Origin: Roseobacter sp. | Lineage (GTDB): Bacteria; Pseudomonadota; Alphaproteobacteria; Rhodobacterales; Rhodobacteraceae | Direction: 5' to 3' | Length of the DNA stretch: 64,000 nt | Assembly: GCA_002731875.1 (NCBI GenBank) | Contig: PCCY01000010.1 | Location: forward strand, 43,379 to 107,378 | In this document: one piece after another, positions 50,148 through 59,819 of the stretch | Numbering within the stretch: position 1 is the stretch's first letter | How the letters are laid out: each line of letters begins with the position of its first letter | Program-made: the position numbers and the translations under genes | The notes under the pieces: generated by a model | The model's database searches: none | Seen by the model: only the letters and a program-made list of their open reading frames with translations | Told to the model about the DNA's origin: nothing

Positions 50148-50963
50148 CTAAAGCTCTTGCGCGATGACGTTCAGCGCCACAGCGCGCCCAAGCGCATACG
50201 AGATGTCTTCGTAGGCTGCGCCAAATCCGTCGAACAAGGCACGATTTAATGCCACCCCGGCGTCGCTGAGAGAGAATTCAACGTAGGCATCAAGCATGTC
50301 GTCAGGCAGCGGTGAATACGCAAGTAAAAGATAGCCGTAAAGCCAGGACGTCGTATCAATGGTGATTGCTTCCTGCTGCGCGCTGATATCGGCGATCAAT
50401 TCATCCTGGGTCATTTCAGCCGCGCCACCGTCCACCAGACCGCGCATGAACTGTAGGTTCGAATTCATTGTGGCAGTGACGTTTCGATCAATCATGTCGC
50501 CGCTTTCGATCAGCGCTGATATCTGCGCTAGCCTCGGGTCATCGCTACCTTCAAGCTCGAAATAGCGCTCGCGCGCGGCATCCTCTATCGTTTGATCGTT
50601 GATGGCGGCGCGGGCAGCATTTTCAAGCGTGACAATCCTCTGACCGGTGTCGGAAGCAAAAAAGGCAATGACCTCTTCACGCAGGTCCCCTTGCAATTCA
50701 GCATCAAGCCTGGCGCTCAGCGTATCCGCTATCCGGTCCGGATCATAGATATTCGCGACCTGAAGCTGCCAACCCGCTCCACCCTTGCCCTGTAACATTT
50801 CCTGATTTAGCGTCTCCGCGTAAGTTTCGCCTTCCGCTTGCAAGATTTTAACAATCTCGGCGATCTTGAGCACTTCCAGCAATACGGCTCCTCTCGCGTC
50901 GGCCCATGCCGGAAGGGCCAACACCCACAAGAGCGGCGCGATCAGAAACGCTTGTTTCATCAT
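50148..50963 (-). CDS. Secreted DUF2059-type protein
   Basis: The 271-residue protein has a signal peptide (MKQAFLIAPLLWVLALPAWA) and an all-helical region with a DUF2059-like repeat (DLREEVIAFFASDTGQRIVTLE). Function is unknown. Two tandem ATGs overlap the stop of the preceding gene (ATGATGA), so the pair is coupled. Confidence 0.72.
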   Translation of the reverse strand: MMKQAFLIAPLLWVLALPAWADARGAVLLEVLKIAEIVKILQAEGETYAETLNQEMLQGKGGAGWQLQVANIYDPDRIADTLSARLDAELQGDLREEVIAFFASDTGQRIVTLENAARAAINDQTIEDAARERYFELEGSDDPRLAQISALIESGDMIDRNVTATMNSNLQFMRGLVDGGAAEMTQDELIADISAQQEAITIDTTSWLYGYLLLAYSPLPDDMLDAYVEFSLSDAGVALNRALFDGFGAAYEDISYALGRAVALNVIAQEL

Positions 50964-51811
50964 AACTCCTGACTGGGCTGCATACCTGCCAAGCGCTGCG
51001 CCACGACTTCATAACGGTTGGCCATAATCTCGAATTGCACCGCGTTCATGAGCGCGTAAACTTCCTGCATCTTCGGGTCTTCCAGCGCCGCAGCATATGT
51101 GCGGATCTCCTCATCTGAAAATGCCTGATACGTATAGGCCGAGCTTGCCAGGGCGTTGGTCTTGATAGAGGCCCGCATCTCGGGTTCCTGGGCCCGCAAG
51201 ACCTCTCGTAGGTCGGGTTCTTCCATTTGCAATTTTATCACCCCGGCGTTGGCCGCCGCCATCAAGAACCGGATCTGCACCTCCTGGATTGCCCGAACCG
51301 AGCTGTCTTCGACATCGCTGGCCTCATTCAGCCGCGTCAACAACGCTACCCGGGGCGACTTTATACGCTCAAGCCCGGCCAGAATGGCATTTCCCGCTTC
51401 GGCTTTGGTGGCTTCGTCTTCGTCCATATGAGACCCGTTTTCCGCTTTGACCAGCCGCTGGCCCAGATCGGTTGCGTAAAACGCCGATGCGTGATTCAGG
51501 GCCTGTTCGCTCAGGGTTTTCGAAAGAATCCCGATCCCCATATCTAGCATGACCCCAGTATCGAACACCTCGCTCACGAGGCGCGACCATTCCGAGCCGA
51601 ATTCCTGCGCGTTTATGCCCAACATCTCGGGGGCTGAATCCGCTGATAGTCGAATACTTTCTAGCGCGACGTCGAAACCGGTTACTTTCAGAAAAGCGTC
51701 GACCTGTTTCACGTCAGCCGCCTGGGCAGAGGGCGTTATACTGGCCAGCATTACCGCAAACATGAAACATAAGGTAAATGAAAATCGGATCATGGCGCGC
51801 ATCGGGTTCAT
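50960..51811 (-). CDS. Secreted DUF2059-type protein, paralogue
   Basis: The 283-residue protein has a signal peptide (RFSFTLCFMFAVMLASITPSAQA) and the helical pattern LNHASAFYATDLGQRLVKAENG, similar to the next gene (FFASDTGQRIVTLENA). The two appear to be tandem paralogues. Function is unknown. It is the last gene before tRNA-Ser, transcribed away from it. Confidence 0.72.
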   Translation of the reverse strand: MNPMRAMIRFSFTLCFMFAVMLASITPSAQAADVKQVDAFLKVTGFDVALESIRLSADSAPEMLGINAQEFGSEWSRLVSEVFDTGVMLDMGIGILSKTLSEQALNHASAFYATDLGQRLVKAENGSHMDEDEATKAEAGNAILAGLERIKSPRVALLTRLNEASDVEDSSVRAIQEVQIRFLMAAANAGVIKLQMEEPDLREVLRAQEPEMRASIKTNALASSAYTYQAFSDEEIRTYAAALEDPKMQEVYALMNAVQFEIMANRYEVVAQRLAGMQPSQEL

Positions 51812-51947
51812 CCTTTCAGAAATCTATATCGTCGACATTAGGCGAATTACCCCGAGCATCAATGAAATTCCCCGTGACTTCGAAAACTGGTCCTCCCCTC
51901 TTGCCAGCCGCGAAAATCAATACTAAACGGGCGCACCACACCAACAC

Positions 51948-52038
51948 GGAGAGGTGCCGGAGTGGTCGAACGGGACGGTTTCGAAAACCGTTGAGCCTCT
52001 AAAGGGTTCCCAGGGTTCGAATCCCTGTCTCTCCGCCA
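51948..52038 (+). tRNA. tRNA-Ser (CGA)
   Basis: A 91-nt type II tRNA: acceptor GGAGAGG pairs with TCTCTCC (one G-T), anticodon loop TTCGAAA gives CGA, a long variable arm follows, the T arm is GGTTCGAATCC, and CCA is encoded (52036-52038). tRNA-Ser 3' ends are common integration sites, and the island begins right here. Confidence 0.95.
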
Positions 52039-52125
52039 TTTTAACTTCCTCGAAATGGTTAAAAATTCATATAATCGCTGATTATGTGGGTTCTTCACCC
52101 AAGGTTTGGGAAATTTGGGTCGTGA

Positions 52126-52149
52126 TTTGGGACACATTTTGGGACACAT
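52126..52149. repeat. 12-bp tandem direct repeat next to tRNA-Ser
   Basis: TTTGGGACACAT occurs twice without a gap (52126-52137 and 52138-52149), 88 bp after the tRNA end. It could be an integrase arm-type site or part of an integrase 3' end. Confidence 0.7.
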
Positions 52150-52334
52150 CCATTCATTGCTCGCTCGACATAGCGACGAAGCGACCCGCCCCACGGGCGT
52201 CTTGAAACGGAGCCCAGCCGGGCGGCGTATTGCGCGAAATAAGTCTTGCCTTGCGTCATTTAGATCAGCTGAGCACCCCGAAATCACTGCGTGTCCGCGA
52301 TCTTACAGGTTGGATAGGTAGGCTACCGCTACTG

Positions 52335-52363
52335 GCTTCCGATAACCGACAGTTATCGGAAGC
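52335..52363. repeat. Perfect 12-bp inverted repeat
   Basis: Arms GCTTCCGATAAC (52335-52346) and GTTATCGGAAGC (52352-52363) around CGACA. No T tract follows, so a recombinase or regulator site is more likely than a terminator. Confidence 0.7.
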
Positions 52364-52773
52364 AATAAGACTGCGCACCCAATCAGTCCCAAGACCTTAG
52401 GACAAACCATAGCGGCCTAATCGCTCATTTACGTCAGTCCGCGCAGAGATCAGCTTCGTGTAGAAACCTGGCTACTCGAAGTGGTGGCTGCAACCAGGGT
52501 TCATTGGACGTATCCGGCCCTCACCTGCCGTTCAGTCCCTGGCTGATCGCGGCGGTGCAGCTTCACCAAACCGGCCACTCGTCGATCGCGCAGCATCTGC
52601 GGGGGATCGACGTCTGCAGTTCGCAGGAAAAGAATGCATGTCGGCAAAGGCCAAGCTTATGCCCCCAATGCTACTAACTGCCCCAGAGCGCCTGAGCAGT
52701 GAGCGACCAAAGCCGAGAATACCAAGCATATTCGGCGATTAGCTCCCACCAACAGCCTTTCTGTTCTCGCCGC

Positions 52774-53703
52774 CTAAAAGCCGGCCTCTTGTTCGATTGA
52801 TAGCCTTCGCCGCGGATCCGTTTCCTCAGCATTTCCTTGAATCCATGCAAGGATATGCCGAGAGTCTTCTACCGAAACCGTTGCATCGCGAAAGATGCGG
52901 AACCCTACCATGCGCTCAAGATCGCGAGTTCCCAGCATCGATCCTTCTAAGTATGTTCGGATCGAAAAGACCGGCATGGGGTCTGGAAAAAATGATTTAG
53001 CCTCAGCATTCACGCGCAGCGTGCGCAAGACGAGTGCCCCGTCACCGTGCGGCATGAGCATGTCGTACGTCATGTCGTCCTTCAGCTTTGTCAGATTGTG
53101 TTCGAACCCGGAAGACAACATGGTACGAAGAGACCTCGCCTTCTGAAGGATCTGAAGCACATCGGACTTCAGTGTCTCGGGTGTCGAAGCGCCGCGCTCC
53201 ATCAACCTGGAAATGGCATGGCGCGAGATATTAGCGGCGATATTGATGTGCGAATTGACCTCTCCGGCGCGCGCGATACACAAAAGATCGGCCAGAATGG
53301 CCGATCGTTCAGAAAAGGCTCTCTCCTCGTCGCCGGTCATTGCAAAGACATCAGTCTCACGGGCAGACGCCATCCGAACGGCGAACACAGCCTTCATGAA
53401 CTTGTCCCATTGGGCCAAATGGACGCCGCCAAACGCAGGGCGCACATTCTTGGATACGCGCTCGATAACGCGTCCCGGTTTCTTGGAGGGAACGGATTCA
53501 TGAAATGCGGACAGTGCAGCTTTGCACCGCGGCGAGTTCAACCAGTCTGTTATCACGCTCAGATCTGGACGATCCTCGATGAACTTCGTAGCGTGGCCCT
53601 CAGCCAATCTTTTGTACAACGCTTGCGCTCCCTGCGGTCAAATAATTGTCACAGCGTCAATGAATTGCAAATACGGATGTTCCTTGTATCCATGCTGCTC
53701 CAT
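52774..53703 (-). pseudogene. Third gene of helicase operon, unknown family, interrupted by in-frame TGA
   Basis: An open frame of 281 residues (from a TTG at 53619) continues upstream in the same frame, through a TGA at 53640-53638, to an ATG at 53703 that starts MEQHGYKEHPYLQFIDAV. That ATG is four bases after the stop of the TPR/OB gene, as expected for a coupled operon. The full protein would be 309 residues. TGG to TGA is the simplest change. No family is recognised; helical regions include ISRHAISRLMERG. The shorter product from TTG may still be made. Confidence 0.65.
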
Positions 53704-53707
53704 TGCC

Positions 53708-55609
53708 TCAAAGGACTTCAATCGTCATAGCCTTCCAGCCCCAACTGCTTTTTCTCTTGTCGAAGTTAATAACGGCCCGGCCTGACACAAGTTCGTCATC
53801 CTGAAGGTCATGGCAGCGAACGATGTCAGGCGGAATGAATATCCCATCATCGGTGAACCCCATGCCATTGCTGATCCGCACGGCGCTCCGGAAACGTCGG
53901 CAAACAGTGTCTCCCACCTCTGCATCGGTGGGAGTGGCGGTCACGACACGAGAGCGTACCCCTTTTCGTGTGCTGTAGCGGGCCATCCGCAAGGCGATGT
54001 GATCACCTATCGAAGCATTGATGTCCGAAAGGGAAATCACGCTGTCTACCTCGCGGCCAGCAATGACATGTAGAAGCCCTTTCGCCGTGTTCACGTGATC
54101 TACCACGCCCACGATCTCATGGAAGGTGTCATGAAATACACCGTCATCGCGTAACGCGGCCGAATAGAGCTTTGTGCGGTCGTTGATCGATATCCCGAGA
54201 TCAGCCTTGATCCGGATTGGCTGACCGGACTGTAGGTTTTTCAGACCCAACGCGCGGTCGGGAACGGTGATCTCTCGCGCCACCGGGCTGTCCGCGATAT
54301 ATAGTCGGCGGAGAGTTTTTCGCTTTTCGCCCTCAATCGTGAAGCTGTCGCCGACACACGCGTCAATCCAATCGATGTCTTCGAAAAGAATCTCCTCTGC
54401 GCGACCTGAAAACCGGATGTAAAATTTCTTGCTTGGAGGAGTGGCCGCAGTTCCCAAATACCACGACGCCGCCTTCAGCTTTTCAGCCTCGCGGGGAACG
54501 CGGTACCCTGTTTTCGCACGATGCGCGAGAACCGTATCGATTTCGCCTCGTGCCTCGGCCAGATAACCTTGGATGCTCAATTCTCGCGCGAGCTTGAGAC
54601 GCAATCGCTCCACGAAATCCTCTTCAGAGGGACACAGCAAGCCCTTGCAGTAGCATGCAACCCGGAGGTTCGGATCGACCTGAAGGTCGCCAAGCAGGTC
54701 CCATGCCCAAAATTCCTGCGACTTCTCCCGAGCAAACAGGATCGCCTGGTCACGCGCCTCATCTTGGCGGCCAAGCAAAGCGAGAAACTTGACCATGTTC
54801 TGGCGAAACCAGACGTTATCGGGATAGCGCGTCATCATCGCTTCAAGATGAGGCTGTAACCCAGCGATGGCTCGCATATTTCCAGCCGCTGCGGCATCCT
54901 TGCTTGCTCGCTGCACAACCTTTTCGGCAAAGGCTGGTAGGGTCTTTCCCTCGGCAGTCGTGAAGCGGTCGTAGTCGTCAGCGAGAAAGTTCTCGAGCCC
55001 CCACAAACCCACAAATGCCGGCAGGTCGAGATGATTCCCGGAAGCGAGTTGCCAGGCGATTTGCAGCATGCAGCTGTGAAGGGGCGAGGGTCGATCGACG
55101 CTGAGCTTCATGTACATGTTAAGATTGCGACGGGCTTGCCCGATTGCAGCAGGCACCGGGGTGTCGGACGTCGATAGGATTTCTTTCGTCCAGCGATAGA
55201 GGTCCCAGCCGTAGCCCAGATGATCGGTTGGGTAGAGCCCATCCTTCGCAAGAAGGTCGTGGTAGACGCGGCAGGCTTGCTCGTGGCGCCCCGCCTTGCT
55301 GTGGTTACGGGCGGAAAGGATCTCGTGTCGTCCTTTCTCCGCAAGAGAGAGCGCGAACCGACGCTGATTTCCGAGGACATCGTCCCCCTCTGGCACGGGC
55401 AGCGCCCCAAGTTCGCCGGCAAACGTCGAAAGGCGCGCCCTGTCGTTCTGGCGGGCGGCACCTTTGAGCAGATCGACAAGACACCAGCTTAGTGCCCGCA
55501 CATCCCAGTCATCGGTATGGGGACTCGCCATTGCCTCTTTTGCCAGCGTGTAAGCCCGGTCGAGTTCCCCCGCCTTGCGGAGACGGAAGATCTCCTTAGT
55601 GTCGCTCAT
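53708..55609 (-). CDS. TPR-like protein with C-terminal OB/cold-shock-like domains
   Basis: The 633-residue product has helical TPR-like repeats over about residues 1-400 (for example AGELDRAYTLAKEAM; AGRHEQACRVYHDLLAKDG), then three beta-rich OB-fold-like modules: about 425-520; IVGVVDHVNTAKGLLHV around 540; and NGMGFTDDGIFIPPDIV with SGRAVINFDKRK near the end, which resemble cold-shock domains. It probably binds single-stranded nucleic acid. The ATG overlaps the helicase stop by four bases; the longer frame upstream is helicase sequence. Function is unknown. Confidence 0.75.
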   Translation of the reverse strand: MSDTKEIFRLRKAGELDRAYTLAKEAMASPHTDDWDVRALSWCLVDLLKGAARQNDRARLSTFAGELGALPVPEGDDVLGNQRRFALSLAEKGRHEILSARNHSKAGRHEQACRVYHDLLAKDGLYPTDHLGYGWDLYRWTKEILSTSDTPVPAAIGQARRNLNMYMKLSVDRPSPLHSCMLQIAWQLASGNHLDLPAFVGLWGLENFLADDYDRFTTAEGKTLPAFAEKVVQRASKDAAAAGNMRAIAGLQPHLEAMMTRYPDNVWFRQNMVKFLALLGRQDEARDQAILFAREKSQEFWAWDLLGDLQVDPNLRVACYCKGLLCPSEEDFVERLRLKLARELSIQGYLAEARGEIDTVLAHRAKTGYRVPREAEKLKAASWYLGTAATPPSKKFYIRFSGRAEEILFEDIDWIDACVGDSFTIEGEKRKTLRRLYIADSPVAREITVPDRALGLKNLQSGQPIRIKADLGISINDRTKLYSAALRDDGVFHDTFHEIVGVVDHVNTAKGLLHVIAGREVDSVISLSDINASIGDHIALRMARYSTRKGVRSRVVTATPTDAEVGDTVCRRFRSAVRISNGMGFTDDGIFIPPDIVRCHDLQDDELVSGRAVINFDKRKSSWGWKAMTIEVL

Positions 55610-57922
55610 GTGCTCATCTCGACGGTCAGGATTTCGATCAGTTCGCACAGGAGCACAGGTGGTTCGCGAACTTGTCCGACAGGCTGACACTTGGTGAAGA
55701 CATGCTTGCCGTTGTAATAGATGTCGACCGCAGCATACTCTCCAAGGCGCTGAAAACTGTAGCGCTGGAACCACTGTTTCTGCTCGAGACCGACGATTTC
55801 AATCGCGTGAGCATGCATTAGGCTTGAAAGCTTTTGGTGAAACTCCTCCAGGAACTGATGTGTAAAATTCGGTCCCTGAACGCCGTTGGCAGGAGCGCCG
55901 CCTGGCATTGAGGCCGGAAGTGCTGCGCAGCTTTCGCCGACCATGCCGGAAAGCTTTGCCATCAGCAGATCCGTCAGCCCACCCGATTGCGCAGCGATGA
56001 CGCGGGTGATTTTGAGCTTGCCGTTGTAGCAGATGTTGATCCTCGCCTGGCCTTCGCCGTGGCGAAAGAAATAGGCCTCCTGATATTGGTTATGTTCGAT
56101 GCCTTCGATCTCGATGGCTGCTCCGTCCAGCAAGGCTTCGACCCGCTGGCGGATGATTTCGCGAAAATCAACCGGCGTCGGCAGGTCTGGAGCGACCGAC
56201 ACGGTGCTCTCGAGGTCGACCGTTGCGAGGCACCTTGGTGCCGGGGTCGCCTCGAAATTCGCGGAAGAGTTCGGTGCGCCGAGAAGGCTTGGAGCGAGGC
56301 CCGCGGGCTTGATTCCAGAGCCTACCTCGATCCTTGGTGGATCAAGGAGGAAGAGGTGCGATTTCGCGCGCGTGCATGCCGTGTAGAGCCAACGAAAATT
56401 GTCGGCCGCCAGCGGATTGCCCAACGAGTTGCAGCTGACGATGGCTGTGTCCCACTCGCTGCCCTGCGCCTTGTGGCAGGTGATGGCGTATCCGAACTTG
56501 ACCCGCAGCGCATTGAAGAATGGGTCATCCATCAACGCTTGGCGAAACGCCTGTGGGTCCTTCCGGAGCGCGGCATACCTTTGGCAAAAGTCAACGTAGA
56601 GTGCCTTGTTCTCGTCAGAGCTGAGTTGAGGTCGGTCCTCGTAGAGAAGGTTTTCAAGGATGTTCGTGGTAACATAGACCGCCGATCCATCGACCAAACG
56701 CAATCCGAGATCTGCCTCCCTGAAAGAAAGCTCTACGCGGACCTCTTCTACGGACCCGGTTTCCTCGTTCTTTCGACGAAGCGTGACCCGGCGAACCTTG
56801 CGATCATCTGAGATTGACCGGACAAAAGCGAAGTCCCCGTTTGCGATACGTATGCCCGAGACCTTGGTGTTCTTCACCACCATGAGCTTGTCACCCGGCA
56901 CCGCTTCGGGCTGATTTAGAAACAACCGTTCACGTATGGACCGGTTGAACATGCCGGCCTCGGCGTTCGATCGGGTGATGACGACCGAAGAGTTGTTAAC
57001 ACGGTTTCCGGACGCCTCAAGGAATGTCGAGACTACCTGTTCCATACAGACACGATCGACGTCCGCCAGCCTGGTGTCGAATGCCAGCTTATTGAAGACA
57101 CCGCGTTTCAGGCTTTCCCGCAAAGGTTGTACATTTTTAAGAATTCCGCTGTCGGCCTTCTGGCGAACGACATTGGAAAGTTCGTATTCGAATACCCGAA
57201 CGCCGAAATTCACCACGAGGTAGTCAGTCGACAAGGCTGGTGAGAACGACATACCAACAGGCGGCAACTGAGCATCGTCACCAATCAGGATCAGTTTCTT
57301 GCGATGCTCGTTGTTGTCGAAATTGACGAAATACATCAGGTCGCGCAGGACGTGACCTGAGCCGAATTGAAAAAACTCCGCTTCTGAGTATTGATCGGAG
57401 ATCAGGGAGGCTTCATCCGTGATGAAAACGGTGTCCGCTGGTGCATCGTTCACAGACATGCTGACGATGAGCTTGTATGTCTCGGAACCTTCCACCCCCT
57501 CGGTCTTATGCTCTTCGATCTTGTCGAAGTCGTAGATCATTCCGTGGATGGTTGAGGCGTCGGCCTGGGTTTTTTTCCTGGATGACTTTGGCTGCCCGTC
57601 CCGTAGGAGCCGAGAGCGCGTATGTTCGGCGCTGAGCTTGCAGCAACTTTACGAGGGCATCGATCAAAAAAGTCTTGCCGGTGCCCGCATGCCCCTTGAG
57701 AAGGAAAATGTCATGACTATTGCTGTCGAGGAAGTTTCCAAGATGGATAACAACCTCAGTCTGGCCCGGCGTAAGATCAAAATCGCGGAGCAAGTGGAAA
57801 AGATACTCTGCTGTCGTTGTCAAGCCGTCACGGGCAAAAAAATTGGCATCCAAAATTATTCGGGCAGATGCCCCTCCAGACGTGTTAAAGGCCTTTCCGA
57901 AAAAAAACGGGATGGCGCGCAA
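55606..57922 (-). pseudogene. SF1 RecD-like helicase split by a +1 frameshift
   Basis: The N-terminal part (57922 to about 57577) has Walker A LLKGHAGTGKTFLIDAL and SAPTGRAAKVIQEK. One extra base in the seven-T run at 57570-57576 (A7 on the coding strand) breaks the frame; with six, it continues as EKTQADASTIHGMIYDF into the long part with FITDEASLI (Walker B), LILIGDDAQLPPVG, YAITCHKAQGSEWD and LYTACTRAKSHLFLL, all SF1B motifs. The C terminus has a domain duplicated in tandem. The start is a TTG, and no ATG is available. Programmed slippage or a read error are alternatives to a true mutation. Confidence 0.8.
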
Positions 57923-58517
57923 GTTACTTCAACCAGTAGATAATCATGAAGTTAGTTAGGCATCAACCCTACTTTGTTGCACTTTGGCTGGCCACCGAAC
58001 CTCCCTTATCCTTGGGCGACTTCTCCGCGTGTCTCGGAGCCGGATATGCCCAACGGGGTGTAATAGCTCAGAACGGCGATATAGATGCGAATGCTGCGCT
58101 GCGCACGAAGGACCGCCTCCGAAAAACGGCACTGCGGTGATCTGCTGTTCTGGGAGGCAACTGTGGGCCGGTCTGATCGGCTCTCGTCCGGCCGCCGCGC
58201 CAACGCCGAGCGTAGGCTCGGTGTCGCATCGCGGTCATTCATGCGAAGCGCCGCGAACGACTGCTTCTCTAATTGGGTGACTGGGTCAAGCTCGTTTTCC
58301 TTCTTTTGAATGATCAAGGATCGTTTGTCCGGGTCACGCTTCTCTCCGCAGTCTGGTTTGGCGTTCGAAACGGCGCCGCTGCATGCATGTGTCGGATTGG
58401 AAGTGGAGAGCCCCGCTTTCCGGCGCGCTTCAAGTTGCGCAGCAGGCATTTTCGGCTTCGTCCACGAACCTCGTCCGGATTGGACGATCCCGTCAGGTTA
58501 GGTGGTAGGCTACTTGT
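57923..58517. other. Non-coding stretch between helicase and IS110 remnant
   Basis: About 595 bp. A 147-codon minus-strand frame (58449-58006) exists but has an atypical, Arg/Ser-rich composition and no family resemblance, so I do not call it. No hairpin of note was seen. Confidence 0.4.
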
Positions 58518-59551
58518 TCATGCCGTGCCTCCAACTTGTTCCTGACGGAATTCACTGCCGTCGATCCAGATACGGTGGAGTAGACGGCAAGTTTGCGGGC
58601 GACGGCAACAACGGCGCGGCGGCGGCCTTTGGTGCGCATCAATCATATGCCCCATGATTTAATCTGTGACCCTACCATCGTTCGCATCAGCAATGCATTG
58701 GCAGCAGCATAAAGAGTTGCACGAACATCTCGATCTCCTGCCTTCGATATTCGGCCAGGATTGTCGTGTTCCCCTGACTGAAAGCGCCTAGGTGTCAGAC
58801 CAAAGTGCGCAGCAACTGTGCGCGAACGCCTGAAGCGGCTCGGGTCATCAACTGCCGCCTTGAATGTCAGCGCTGCAATTGGCCCAACGCCTGGAACGGT
58901 CATCATGCGCAAGCAAACCTCGTCTTGAGATGCCGCATGTTTCACGCGCCGATCCAGCTCGAGGTAGTGTTGGAACAAGACCACCCGCGCGTCGAGCAAT
59001 GGAATGAGCGCATGTGCGAGAACATCGTCCATCTCGATCATCGGCCTTACCAAGCCATCAAAAGACCCGTGTTTCACTGTTCGGGGCAATCGCACGCCGA
59101 AGATTTTCAGCAGCCCACGAACCTCGTTGGCCAGATCCATTGTCTTCTTGAGTAAAGCTTTACGCGTGCTCAAAATCGCCCTCAGCCCGTGGGCTTCACG
59201 GCTCTTCATATGAACGGGACTGAACCACCCGGTTCGCAAAATTTGGGCAATGCCCTTTGCATCTGTCTTGTCAGTTTTGTTCCGCATCGCAGATAAAGCG
59301 GCACTTACTTGCCGCGCTTCCATGCATACGACTTCAAAGCCTTTTGATTGCAAACCAAAGAACAAATGTTGGCTCATAGCGCCGGCTTCAAAACCAACGC
59401 GTGCTATTGGGTGCTCAAAAGCTGCGAGACAGTCGGCGACGTCCTCGACTTCGCATGGTAGCTCTCGCTCGAGGTAAACCTTGCCTTTGTTATCGACGAC
59501 GCACATCGCACACGACCGAAGCGACACATCTAATCCAACAAAATATTCCAT
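58518..59551 (-). pseudogene. IS110 family transposase, decayed C terminus
   Basis: From the ATG at 59551 (MEYFVGLDVS) the frame shows the IS110 DEDD domain (NKTDKTDAKGIAQILRTGWF) and the C-terminal transposase_20 domain (MTVPGVGPIAALTFKAAVDD; GLTPRRFQSGEHD), then stops at TGA 58645-58643. The same frame goes on with LMRTKGRRRAVVAVARKLAV, then one frameshift leads to LHRIWIDGSEFRQEQ and a stop at 58518. So the gene has a nonsense and a frameshift mutation. IS110 ends lack inverted repeats and I could not fix them. Confidence 0.8.
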
Positions 59552-59819
59552 CTTCTGTCTCCCTTGTTCACAGCTATGCTGTGATCCTATCGGGAGCTCG
59601 ACCAAGGTGCAGGGTCAGCCCAATTACGCATGCTTCCCGCCCCTGGCGTGAATCAAACTGGCTTCAGGCTTGGCCCTCGCTTGAATGTCCGCTTCCTCAG
59701 TGCGGCCGGGGTGCATTCCCGACCGCGGCGAAGGTCGGCTATCCACCGATTCTGCAGAAAAACAACGTGTTGCTGGCGCAGAATTCCAGTTCTCATGATG
59801 GGCGCGTACGCCTTTCCTG

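Larger units (their letters stand above)
52039..52773. other. Gene-poor junction after tRNA-Ser
   Basis: About 735 bp without a credible gene. It holds a 12-bp tandem repeat and a long perfect dyad (listed separately). The minus strand near 52080-52180 reads as a short Cys/Pro/Lys-rich tail like those at the end of tyrosine integrases, which may be a remnant, but no integrase core is present. Confidence 0.5.

Noticed and set aside
51859..52287. 142-codon minus-strand frame across tRNA-Ser
   Set aside because: It overlaps the tRNA; reverse-strand tRNA frames of this kind are a known artefact. A tail resembling an integrase end was noted only as a possible remnant.
58006..58449. 147-codon minus-strand frame between helicase and IS110
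   Set aside because: Composition is Arg/Ser-rich without domain-like segments; no ribosome site; looks like chance coding in a degenerate region.
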